Shown: positions 27,489 to 34,828 of the stretch, piece after piece | Numbering within the stretch: the stretch's first letter is position 1 | Layout of the letters: each line of letters opens with the position of its first letter | Assembly (NCBI RefSeq): GCF_001420915.1 | Contig: NZ_CP013021.1 | Span: 1,374,001-1,438,000, forward strand | Reading direction: 5' to 3' | Source of the DNA: Agarivorans gilvus | Lineage (GTDB): Bacteria; Pseudomonadota; Gammaproteobacteria; Enterobacterales; Celerinatantimonadaceae | DNA: 64,000 nt | Notes under the pieces: model-generated | The model's input: the letters and a program-made list of their open reading frames with translations, nothing else | Database searches by the model: none | Told to the model about the DNA's origin: nothing | Position numbers and translations under genes: made by a program

Positions 27489-27937
27489 TTCTTTTCCAAC
27501 TTGGCGATTTCTTCGCTGAATTCTTTAATGTCTTCAAAAGAATGGTAAACCGAGGCAAAACGAACATAAGCCACTTTATCTAAGCTAATTAAGGCTTCCA
27601 TTACGATATTACCAATAAACTTAGTTTCCACCTCTCGCTCACCGGTGGCGCGTAATTGCGATTTGATTTTGTTCACCGCTTGCTCAACCTGGTCTACGCT
27701 CACCGGACGCTTTTCCAAAGCCCGCATCATACCGGCGCGCAATTTATCTTCGTCAAAGGGTTCTCTCACGCCATTGCCTTTAATGACTCTGGGCATGACC
27801 AACTCAGCAATTTCAAATGAGGTGAAACGCTCATGACATTCCAAACATTCACGACGACGTCGCACCTGATGCCCATCGGCAACCAGCCGAGAATCGATAA
27901 CTTTAGTTTCATGAGCAGAGCAAAATGGACAATACAT
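27485..27937 (-). CDS. nrdR: Transcriptional repressor NrdR
   Basis: 150 residues (E. coli NrdR 149). A zinc-ribbon/ATP-cone repressor of ribonucleotide reductase genes that senses (d)ATP. The zinc ribbon Cys pairs are in MYCPFC and ECLEC (Cys3, Cys6, Cys31, Cys34). The ATP-cone (about 49-139) includes PRVIKGNGVREPFDEDKLRAGMMRAL. First gene of the cluster, immediately followed by ribD with a coupled stop/start. Confidence 0.96.
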   Translation of the reverse strand: MYCPFCSAHETKVIDSRLVADGHQVRRRRECLECHERFTSFEIAELVMPRVIKGNGVREPFDEDKLRAGMMRALEKRPVSVDQVEQAVNKIKSQLRATGEREVETKFIGNIVMEALISLDKVAYVRFASVYHSFEDIKEFSEEIAKLEKK

Positions 27938-28064
27938 AGCTAAATCCTTAAACGAATATGCGGCGATTTTAGCCGCTAAGCCGCTTCAGGTACAGGCTGG
28001 GCAAGCTTTAATGCTTGAATAATCTGATTAGAGTCATTTTTTGAGTTTGTCACTAAAGGCCTTA

Positions 28065-28085
28065 ATTGTAAGGATGCCTTACAAT
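28065..28085. repeat. Short inverted repeat (operator or hairpin)
   Basis: ATTGTAAGG and CCTTACAAT flank ATG, giving a perfect 9-bp dyad about 130 bp upstream of nrdR. It could be a transcription factor site or a small hairpin. The factor is not identified. Confidence 0.4.
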
Positions 28086-28382
28086 CCATCAGGGAACATA
28101 AACAGTCAATTGCCAAATATTAATCGACTGAATTATAAACATTTTATATGAAGTAAATAGCGGCCGGAAAACAACAGCGAATAATCAGCCAGAGCGGGAA
28201 TAACACTAGAGAGTAGAAATGCTCAGATGAGTCACTAGGTAGTGGCTATTGAGACAGAGTCAGGCAAACACTAAATCAAGTGAAGGGTCTAACGGGACAA
28301 CGAAGTAAACAAGCCCATAAGGTCTGCAATCAGAGGCCAGAACCTTGGCAATTCCATTGCCAGGAAGTACCTGTAATAAACA

Positions 28383-28472
28383 CTAAAGTAAGACTAAAAC
28401 AATAAAGCCTCCCCATATAAGGAACTGCACAATCACTTGTCGTTTTGCATTAGCAATAGGATTCAAATCCAT
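28383..28472 (-). CDS. Possible 29-residue single-pass membrane peptide
   Basis: I translated this by eye. ATG at 28472 gives MDLNPIANAKRQVIVQ followed by a hydrophobic run (FLIWGGFIVLVLL) and a TAG stop, 29 residues in total. A purine-rich AAAGAGAGAATAAAG lies just before the ATG. A short polar head with Lys/Arg followed by one hydrophobic stretch is typical of small inner-membrane proteins, with the N-terminus inside by the positive-inside rule. No homologue is recognised, and the ORF is short enough to be chance. Confidence 0.4.
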   Translation of the reverse strand: MDLNPIANAKRQVIVQFLIWGGFIVLVLL

Positions 28473-28662
28473 CTTTATTCTCTCTTTGTTTATTCAAATT
28501 GCCAGCAATGCCGAAAATTTGACTCGTAAATTAATTAGTTCGTTGTTGCAAATTCAATACCAAGTATTGACCTAACCATCAACAAACCAGTCTACTCCCT
28601 CCTTAGCAAGTTGCTAGTCTTAACAAACTTGTATATCCAAAAAAGCTACAATAAAAACACAA

Positions 28663-28684
28663 AAAGGAGGCCTAAGCCTCCTTT
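28663..28684 (-). terminator. glyA terminator
   Basis: AAAGGAGGC / GCCTCCTTT stem with a CTAA loop, about 43 bp past the glyA stop. On the minus strand it is followed by TTTTTG-type sequence. Confidence 0.8.
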
Positions 28685-28726
28685 CTTATTCAATTAGCGC
28701 CTAGTCCCTAGGCTAACTACTAATAC

Positions 28727-29980
28727 TTATCCGTAAACAGGGAAACGCTTACAAAGTGCCAGTACTTGGCCTTTCACACGCTCAATTACCGCTTCATCCT
28801 GTAAATTATCTAATACGTCACAGATCCAACCCGCTAGCTCTTTAGAGGCCGCCACATCTAAGCCGCGACGAGTGATAGCAGGAGTACCAATACGTAAACC
28901 ACTGGTCACAAATGGTGAACGTGGATCATTAGGTACCGAGTTTTTATTAACGGTAATGTTAGCGCGCCCTAGAGCCGCATCCGCATCTTTACCAGTAATG
29001 TCTTTGTCGATTAAATCAACCAAGAACAGGTGGTTCTGTGTGCCATTTGAAACAATTTTGTAGCCTCGTTGCTGTAGCACTTCTACCATCGCTTTGGCGT
29101 TGTCTAAGACATTTTGTTGGTATTGCTTAAACTCAGGCTCCATTGCCTCTTTAAAGGCCACCGCTTTAGCCGCAATGACATGCATTAAAGGACCACCTTG
29201 GCCGCCAGGGAATACTGCAGAGTTAAGTTTCTTCTCAATTTCTTCGTTAGCACGCGCTAAGATCAAACCACCGCGTGGACCAGCCAACGTTTTATGAGTA
29301 GTGGTAGTCACTACATCAGCAATCGGTACTGGGTTTGGATATAAACCGGCAGCCACTAGACCGGCAATGTGTGCCATATCAACAAACAAATAAGCGCCAA
29401 CTTGATCCGCGATATCACGGAAACGCTGCCAATCAACAATGCCAGAGTAAGCTGAGAAACCAGCAATAATCATTTTAGGCTTGTGCTCTTGAGCCAAGCG
29501 CTCAACTTCGGCGTAATCAATCTCACCGGTTTCAGGGTTAATACCGTACTGAACCGAGTTATAAATTTTACCCGAAAAACTAACACTCGCACCGTGTGTC
29601 AAGTGGCCACCGTGGGCTAGACTCATGCCTAATACGGTATCGCCTGCATTAAGTAGTGCCATAAATACGGCAGAGTTAGCTTGAGAACCAGCATGCGGTT
29701 GTACGTTGGCATAATCCGCACCAAATAGCTGCTTAGCACGCTCAATAGCCAGCACTTCAGCTTTATCTACATACTCACAGCCACCGTAGTAACGTTTGCC
29801 AGGGTAACCTTCTGCATACTTATTAGTAAGGTAAGAGCCTTGCGCTTCCATTACTCGTGGGCTGGCGTAGTTCTCAGAAGCGATCAGCTCAATGTGCTCT
29901 TCTTGACGAACTTCTTCGTTGGTAATGGCTTGCCATAATTCGGCATCGTAATCGGCGATATTCATATCACGCTTTAACAT
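28727..29980 (-). CDS. glyA: Serine hydroxymethyltransferase
   Basis: 417 residues, the same length as E. coli GlyA. A PLP enzyme converting serine and tetrahydrofolate to glycine and 5,10-methylene-THF, the main one-carbon source for purines and thymidylate. The N-terminus MLKRDMNIADYDAELWQAI matches the family. The PLP lysine is in TTTHKTLAGPRGG (about residue 229), and IELIASENYASPRVMEAQGS and YYGGCEYVD form the substrate site. A good ribosome site (CAGGAG) precedes the ATG. Monocistronic, with a leader of about 250-290 bp shared with the divergent chaN. Confidence 0.96.
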   Translation of the reverse strand: MLKRDMNIADYDAELWQAITNEEVRQEEHIELIASENYASPRVMEAQGSYLTNKYAEGYPGKRYYGGCEYVDKAEVLAIERAKQLFGADYANVQPHAGSQANSAVFMALLNAGDTVLGMSLAHGGHLTHGASVSFSGKIYNSVQYGINPETGEIDYAEVERLAQEHKPKMIIAGFSAYSGIVDWQRFRDIADQVGAYLFVDMAHIAGLVAAGLYPNPVPIADVVTTTTHKTLAGPRGGLILARANEEIEKKLNSAVFPGGQGGPLMHVIAAKAVAFKEAMEPEFKQYQQNVLDNAKAMVEVLQQRGYKIVSNGTQNHLFLVDLIDKDITGKDADAALGRANITVNKNSVPNDPRSPFVTSGLRIGTPAITRRGLDVAASKELAGWICDVLDNLQDEAVIERVKGQVLALCKRFPVYG

Positions 29981-30238
29981 CAGTATCTCCTGACTCTTTT
30001 GTTACATGTTGGTGGGTGATTTTGCGAAGGCGCATTCTAACCTGACTCCCTGTTAGATCACAGTAATATTTTCCGCCATCTCTAGGCTTCTCTAGCAAGG
30101 CTACAATCTTACTAACGCGTTCCCTGTGCAGTGTGCCCAGCCCATCAGCTGTTTGCAATTTTCTCGAAGACCGCTTTAAACAATATGAAATTAATTCACG
30201 TTCAATAAAAGGTGACTTTTCAAACCACATAACCATAA

Positions 30239-30257
30239 AATGATAATAATTATCATT
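30239..30257 (+). promoter_or_regulatory. Fur box upstream of chaN
   Basis: AATGATAATAATTATCATT is a perfect 19-bp palindrome of the GATAAT-type Fur consensus, ending 19 bp before the chaN ATG. This predicts iron-repressed expression of the haem-binding lipoprotein. An effect on divergent glyA, about 260 bp away, is less likely. Confidence 0.8.
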
Positions 30258-30276
30258 TAACCAAAGAGTATTCGCT

Positions 30277-31251
30277 ATGGCTTTTCGCTTTTTCATACTA
30301 ATCATAAGTTTAACCTTAAGTGCCTGTAGTGCAGTCCCTTCCCCAGCAAACATTCCCAAGAAAACAACACTCAACACTTATTATGACTTTCAATTGTACG
30401 ACCCAAGCAATCAACAAGAAATTGACAACATCAAGCAGCTAGCCCAGCAACTAGCCGACTCACAAGTCGTCTTATTTGGGGAATTCCATACTCATCCGGC
30501 GATTCACTTAGCACAATTGCGCCTGTTTGCCGCGCTTTATCAGCAAAACCACCAGCTCAGCTTATCCATGGAACAATTTGATCGCAGCCAACAAGCTGTA
30601 TTAAACCAATACCTCGATGAACAAATTGGCGAAGAATGGTTAGTCAAACAAACTAAGGCTTGGGATAACTATCGCTCTGACTATCGTCCCTTGGTTGAAT
30701 TTGCCAAACAACAGCAACTCGAGATTATTGCAGCCAATGCGCCGAGAAAGCATGTTCGCTGTTTAGGCCGACAAGGGCTCGACTATTTACAGCAACTTCC
30801 AAGTAATCAACGCCAGCAGCTTGCTGAGACTTTTACCATAGAGGACCCAGCCTACCGGCAACGACTATTTGGCAATGCCCACCACGGCGATGAACAGCAA
30901 ACTCAAAACCACTTTATTGCAATGTTAGCTTGGGATGACACCATGGCAGAATCCATTGCTAAGCATGCCTTAAACAGTGGCCAACAAATCATGCATACCG
31001 TAGGTAACTTTCATATAGAACAAAGACAAGGCACCTACTCACGCGTTAAACAACGTTTACACGGGCAGAAAGTCAGTTCGGTGGTGGCGCTAAGCGAGCG
31101 GGAATTTACGAGTTTGAGTGCAGCAGAGAAACAACAAAAAGGCGACTATTTAATTATTGTTCGGGCCCTACCGCTACGCTATAAAAATGAGCAACATCGC
31201 CGCGCCGAATTTGCCCAAATAAACCAGCAAGCCCAAATTAGCTGCCAGTAA
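30277..31251 (+). CDS. chaN: ChaN-family haem-binding lipoprotein
   Basis: 324 residues. A lipoprotein signal ends in the lipobox LSAC with Cys17. The domain (about 35-310) matches the ChaN/DUF399 family: VVLFGEFHTHPAIHLAQLRLF near the N-terminus, LSMEQFDRSQQ, IIAANAPRKHVRCLGRQGL and TVGNFHIEQRQG. In Campylobacter jejuni, ChaN is an iron-regulated outer-membrane lipoprotein that binds a cofacial haem pair with its receptor. The perfect Fur box just upstream fits that role. No TonB receptor gene is adjacent. Monocistronic. Confidence 0.85.
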   Translation: MAFRFFILIISLTLSACSAVPSPANIPKKTTLNTYYDFQLYDPSNQQEIDNIKQLAQQLADSQVVLFGEFHTHPAIHLAQLRLFAALYQQNHQLSLSMEQFDRSQQAVLNQYLDEQIGEEWLVKQTKAWDNYRSDYRPLVEFAKQQQLEIIAANAPRKHVRCLGRQGLDYLQQLPSNQRQQLAETFTIEDPAYRQRLFGNAHHGDEQQTQNHFIAMLAWDDTMAESIAKHALNSGQQIMHTVGNFHIEQRQGTYSRVKQRLHGQKVSSVVALSEREFTSLSAAEKQQKGDYLIIVRALPLRYKNEQHRRAEFAQINQQAQISCQ

Positions 31252-31376
31252 GCTTAATCATCAAAAATCTGCAAAACTGTCTCTAATGTGAGACAGGGTT
31301 TGTTAATATAATGTTATCAGTAGCGCTTAAATATTTGTAAATGCCTAATTTTTCCTTTAGTTTAACTAACTAAGAC

Positions 31377-31404
31377 TTGCAGCTTGTATAGATTGAGCCA
31401 TAAT
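31377..31404 (+). promoter_or_regulatory. Candidate lpp promoter
   Basis: TTGCAG (31377-31382), a 16-bp spacer and CATAAT (31399-31404), leaving a leader of about 90 nt before the lpp ATG. Assigned by eye. Confidence 0.4.
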
Positions 31405-31502
31405 CAATACCAGCGGTTCACTAATTGCAGTGGCCAGCTTTGCTTAAAATGAATTGACGATTTTTACTATCGTTAGAATTGAATAAAAAGGACGGACTTA
31501 TC

Positions 31503-31766
31503 ATGAATAAGGTTTTAGTTGCAGGCGCTATTGCTTCTACCATTTTACTAGCGGGTTGTTCAAACACTACCGCTCTAGAAAACAACGTACAATCATTAAG
31601 CGACAAAGTTGACGCTCTTTCAAATGAAGTAGCAGCACTTCGCGCAGAGCAAAGCTCTTTAAGCAGCGATGTAAAATCTGCTCAAATGAGCGCTGATGAA
31701 GCAAAAGCTGAAGCGATGCGCGCTAACGAGCGTATCGACAACATCGCATCTTCTTACACCAAGTAA
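31503..31766 (+). CDS. lpp: Lpp-like major outer-membrane (murein) lipoprotein
   Basis: 87 residues from the ATG at 31503 (AAGGACGG ribosome site upstream); an in-frame TTG 24 bases earlier would spoil the signal peptide. The lipobox LLAGC gives lipidation at Cys19. The mature 69-residue part is a heptad coiled coil (NVQSLSDKVDALSNEVAALRAEQSSL) ending in SYTK, whose C-terminal Lys is the residue cross-linked to diaminopimelate in E. coli Lpp. The mature form is about 11 residues longer than E. coli Lpp (58). It faces an L,D-transpeptidase gene of the type that makes this link, and they share one terminator. Confidence 0.9.
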   Translation: MNKVLVAGAIASTILLAGCSNTTALENNVQSLSDKVDALSNEVAALRAEQSSLSSDVKSAQMSADEAKAEAMRANERIDNIASSYTK

Positions 31767-31781
31767 TAGATATTTGCGATG

Positions 31782-31814
31782 AAAAAAGGTGATGCTGAGC
31801 ATCACCTTTTTTTT
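31782..31814. terminator. Bidirectional terminator between lpp and L,D-transpeptidase
   Basis: A 10-bp stem (AAGGTGATGC / GCATCACCTT) with A6 on the left and T8 on the right, so it works in both directions. The T run on the plus strand includes the stop codon of the opposing transpeptidase gene. Confidence 0.9.
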
Positions 31815-32733
31815 ATCCTTGCTTAAGCCCAACCCGCAAAGCTATTCCCTGCTGACTCTTCAAGGCTTGATTAACAATGCTCGAATCAACGCCGGCTTGA
31901 GTAATAAATTTAATATTATCTCGACTCAATCTTAAAGTCGTTGCCTGCTGTACTTCCTGCTGGCTACGGTTTAAGGGCTGGTGCACTTCTAACAAATACT
32001 CACCACTAGGCTCAACCGAGTGTTTGATAGCTTGATCAATAATCCGCACCGGCGTCTTAACATCCACTTGCGAGAACAGATATTCGATATCATTAGGGAA
32101 CAGGCGAATACAGCCAGAGCTCACTCGTAGGCCTACCCCAAAATCTTTATTAGTGCCATGAATTAAATATTCACCACTACCGTAAGCTAAGCGCAAAGCA
32201 TATTCACCAAGCGGATTTTCTGGCCCGGCCTGAATCACCTGCGGCAAAATAATTCCCTTGGCTGCATATTCGTTACGGATATTCTGAGTGGGTGTCCAAG
32301 TCGGGTTTTCCCGTTTTTGGCTAATATAAGTGGACATCTCCGGTGTTTCTCGGCCAATTCTACCAATGCCTATCGGCAATACATCAACTTGTGTGCCATT
32401 GGGTCGAAAGTAATAAAGACGTAACTCAGCTAGGTTAACCACAACACCTTTACGCTCTACATCGGGCAAGAGGATTTGAGTAGGGATCAACAGCTGCCTA
32501 CCCACTTCTGGTAAAAATGGGTCAACACCCTTGTTTGCCGCCATAAGAGCCAAGAACCCTACACCATAATGCTCGGCAATCAGCGCTATGGTTTCCCCCT
32601 GTTGCACTTGATGAACTTGGTTTTCACCGAGCAGACGACTGCCGTCATCAGGAAGATCGTAGGTAATGGCCGATGCCCTAAAGGCTAAACTGAAAGCAAA
32701 GCAGATAAACAATAGTGGTTTCATTTTTTCCAT
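31813..32733 (-). CDS. LysM + YkuD L,D-transpeptidase (ErfK/YbiS/YcfS type)
   Basis: 306 residues. Signal peptide at residues 1-22 (PLLFICFAFSLAFRASA), a LysM peptidoglycan-binding domain at about 40-88 (HQVQQGETIALIAEHYGVGFLALMAANKG) and a YkuD catalytic domain at about 96-235 with IHGTNKDFGVGLRVSSGCIRL, which holds the catalytic His and Cys. Family members anchor Lpp to peptidoglycan or make 3-3 cross-links. The convergent lpp gene argues for the anchoring role. A C-terminal extension of about 70 residues follows the catalytic domain, as in ErfK-type proteins. Confidence 0.88.
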   Translation of the reverse strand: MEKMKPLLFICFAFSLAFRASAITYDLPDDGSRLLGENQVHQVQQGETIALIAEHYGVGFLALMAANKGVDPFLPEVGRQLLIPTQILLPDVERKGVVVNLAELRLYYFRPNGTQVDVLPIGIGRIGRETPEMSTYISQKRENPTWTPTQNIRNEYAAKGIILPQVIQAGPENPLGEYALRLAYGSGEYLIHGTNKDFGVGLRVSSGCIRLFPNDIEYLFSQVDVKTPVRIIDQAIKHSVEPSGEYLLEVHQPLNRSQQEVQQATTLRLSRDNIKFITQAGVDSSIVNQALKSQQGIALRVGLKQG

Positions 32734-32992
32734 GGCGTTAAAAGTGATGACAGCAACATACCATTAAGCTATTTAAAATTCGACTAATTAAGCTGTGGAC
32801 ACCACTTAGCGAACAAGCCAAATAGCAATGCCTGACAATTCACTATTTAACATCAAAAAACAAACAGATAAACTCTGCTGCAAAGCTAGCTTCCCTGAAC
32901 GAAGCCAGTATCATTACAAACTATAATTTTTGGTATTTAGCATCCCAGCTTGCTAAAGCCACATTACTTATTTGCAATTTGAGGAAAGGCGC

Positions 32993-34657
32993 ATGGCCCA
33001 ATTTATTTACACGATGAACCGCGTAGGCAAAATCGTGCCCCCGAAAAAGCACATCCTTAAAGACATTTCTCTGAGCTTTTTTCCGGGCGCCAAAATTGGT
33101 GTATTAGGTTTAAACGGCGCAGGTAAGTCTACCTTACTACGTATTATGGCAGGCATTGATACCGAAATTGAAGGGGAAGCGCGTGCTAACCCTGGCACTA
33201 AAATCGGTTACTTGCCTCAAGAACCGCAAATGGATTTAGACAAAACCGTTCGCGAAGTAGTAGAAGAAGCCGTAGCAGTAGTAAAAAATGCCCAAACTCG
33301 ACTCGATGAAGTGTATGCAGCCTATGCCGAGCCCGATGCCGACTTTGATGCCCTCGCGCAAGAGCAAGGTGAATTAGAAGCGATTTTGGCGACTCACGAT
33401 TCGCATAGTTTGGACAACCAGTTAGAACGCGCCGCCGATGCCTTACGCCTGCCGGATTGGGAGCAAACCATCGACAAACTATCAGGGGGTGAGCGTCGCC
33501 GTGTAGCGCTATGTCGCCTATTGCTAGAAAAGCCCGATATGTTATTACTCGACGAACCCACCAACCACTTAGACGCCGAATCGGTGGCCTGGTTAGAACG
33601 CTTCCTTCACGATTACGAAGGTACCGTAGTCGCGGTTACCCACGACCGTTACTTCTTGGACAACGTAGCCGGCTGGATCCTCGAACTAGACCGTGGCGAA
33701 GGGATCCCATGGGAAGGTAACTACTCATCTTGGCTAGAGCAAAAAGAAGCGCGCTTAACTCAAGAAGCTTCGCAAGAAAAAGCCCGCATGAAATCGATTC
33801 AAAAAGAACTCGAGTGGGTACGTTCTAACGCTAAAGGCCGTCAAAGCAAAAGCAAAGCTCGGATGGCGCGTTTTGAAGAGCTGAATAATCAGAGCTTCCA
33901 AAGCCGTAACGAAACCAACGAGCTATTTATTCCTGCCGCTCAGCGCCTAGGCGACAAAGTGATCGACGTGAATCACTTAAGTAAATCTTACGATGGCCGA
34001 GTGCTGATCAACGACTTGTCGTTTAGTATTCCCAAAGGCGCCATTGTAGGCATTATTGGCCCTAACGGTGCTGGCAAATCCACCCTATTCCGTATGCTAA
34101 CTGGCGCCGAACAGCCTGACTCGGGTAGCATCGAAATCGGCGAGACCGTGCAAATTGCTAGTGTTGACCAGTTCCGTGACAACATGGATAACAACGCCAC
34201 GGTATGGCAGGAAGTTTCCGGCGGCTCCGACATCCTAAAAATTGGCAATGTGGATATTCCTAGCCGCGCCTATGTGGGGCGTTTTAACTTCAAAGGTACC
34301 GATCAGCAAAAACGAGTGGGTGAGTTATCGGGTGGTGAGCGCGGTCGCTTACACCTAGCGAAACTACTTCAGGCTGGTGGCAACGTATTGCTGCTTGATG
34401 AGCCCACCAACGACCTTGATGTGGAAACCCTACGCGCGCTTGAAAATGCCCTGCTAGAGTTCGCTGGCTGTGCCATGGTTATCTCACACGACCGTTGGTT
34501 CTTAGACCGTATCGCTACCCATATTCTGGATTATCGCGATGAAGGCCAAGTCAACTTCCACGCAGGTAACTTCACCGAATATGAAGCTTGGCTAAAAGAG
34601 ACCTTAGGTGACGAAGCTGCACAACCCCACCGGATTAAATACAAGCGCATTAACTAA
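32993..34657 (+). CDS. ettA: Energy-dependent translational throttle protein EttA (ABC-F)
   Basis: 555 residues, the E. coli length, from the ATG at 32993 with GAGGAAAGG upstream; a longer in-frame start is not needed. It begins MAQFIYTMNRVGKIVPPKKHILK. Two ABC domains: Walker A GLNGAGKST and signature LSGGERRR in the first, Walker A GPNGAGKST and signature LSGGERGR in the second, with DEPTNHLD and DEPTNDLD and the charged interdomain linker (about 240-320). No membrane segments. ABC-F EttA binds the ribosomal E site and gates initiation according to the ADP/ATP ratio. Monocistronic, with a strong terminator. Confidence 0.95.
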   Translation: MAQFIYTMNRVGKIVPPKKHILKDISLSFFPGAKIGVLGLNGAGKSTLLRIMAGIDTEIEGEARANPGTKIGYLPQEPQMDLDKTVREVVEEAVAVVKNAQTRLDEVYAAYAEPDADFDALAQEQGELEAILATHDSHSLDNQLERAADALRLPDWEQTIDKLSGGERRRVALCRLLLEKPDMLLLDEPTNHLDAESVAWLERFLHDYEGTVVAVTHDRYFLDNVAGWILELDRGEGIPWEGNYSSWLEQKEARLTQEASQEKARMKSIQKELEWVRSNAKGRQSKSKARMARFEELNNQSFQSRNETNELFIPAAQRLGDKVIDVNHLSKSYDGRVLINDLSFSIPKGAIVGIIGPNGAGKSTLFRMLTGAEQPDSGSIEIGETVQIASVDQFRDNMDNNATVWQEVSGGSDILKIGNVDIPSRAYVGRFNFKGTDQQKRVGELSGGERGRLHLAKLLQAGGNVLLLDEPTNDLDVETLRALENALLEFAGCAMVISHDRWFLDRIATHILDYRDEGQVNFHAGNFTEYEAWLKETLGDEAAQPHRIKYKRIN

Positions 34658-34694
34658 ACTTATCGCGCTAAGTTAAGTTTAACTACACAAATAA

Positions 34695-34727
34695 AAACAC
34701 CGCTCTTTAAAAGGCGGTGTTTTTTTA
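34695..34727 (+). terminator. ettA terminator
   Basis: ACACCGC / GCGGTGT stem around an A/T-rich loop (TCTTTAAAAG), then T7, about 40 bp after the ettA stop. Confidence 0.85.
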
Positions 34728-34757
34728 TTTGAATGATAGCTCCGCTTTCACTCAGAT

Positions 34758-34793
34758 AAAAAAATCCCCACGCGCTAAGGCGTAGGGATCCAA
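34758..34793 (-). terminator. purL terminator
   Basis: On the minus strand, GATCCCTACGC and GCGTGGGGATT form an imperfect stem followed by T7, about 35 bp past the purL stop. Confidence 0.75.
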
Positions 34794-34828
34794 TTTTAAG
34801 TTTGTGTTAACTAAGCGCGAGTCTTAAC

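Larger units (their letters stand above)
27938..28662. other. Long intergenic region between nrdR and glyA
   Basis: About 725 bp of low-coding DNA. It contains the nrdR promoter region, a 9-bp inverted repeat at 28065-28085, a short TTGGCAA/TTGCCA hairpin near 28346-28366, and a possible 29-codon membrane-peptide ORF at 28383-28472 (listed separately). I see no tRNA, FMN riboswitch or insertion-sequence remnant. Confidence 0.5.

Noticed and set aside
28340..28370. TTGGCAA/TTGCCA hairpin as a small-RNA terminator
   Set aside because: Stem of six, no T tract, no promoter recognised nearby.
29967..30236. Open frame of 89 or more codons on the minus strand upstream of glyA, overlapping its start by 14 bases
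   Set aside because: No ribosome site before its ATGs, it runs through the Fur palindrome and chaN promoter, and I recognise no family. It is probably the non-coding glyA leader.
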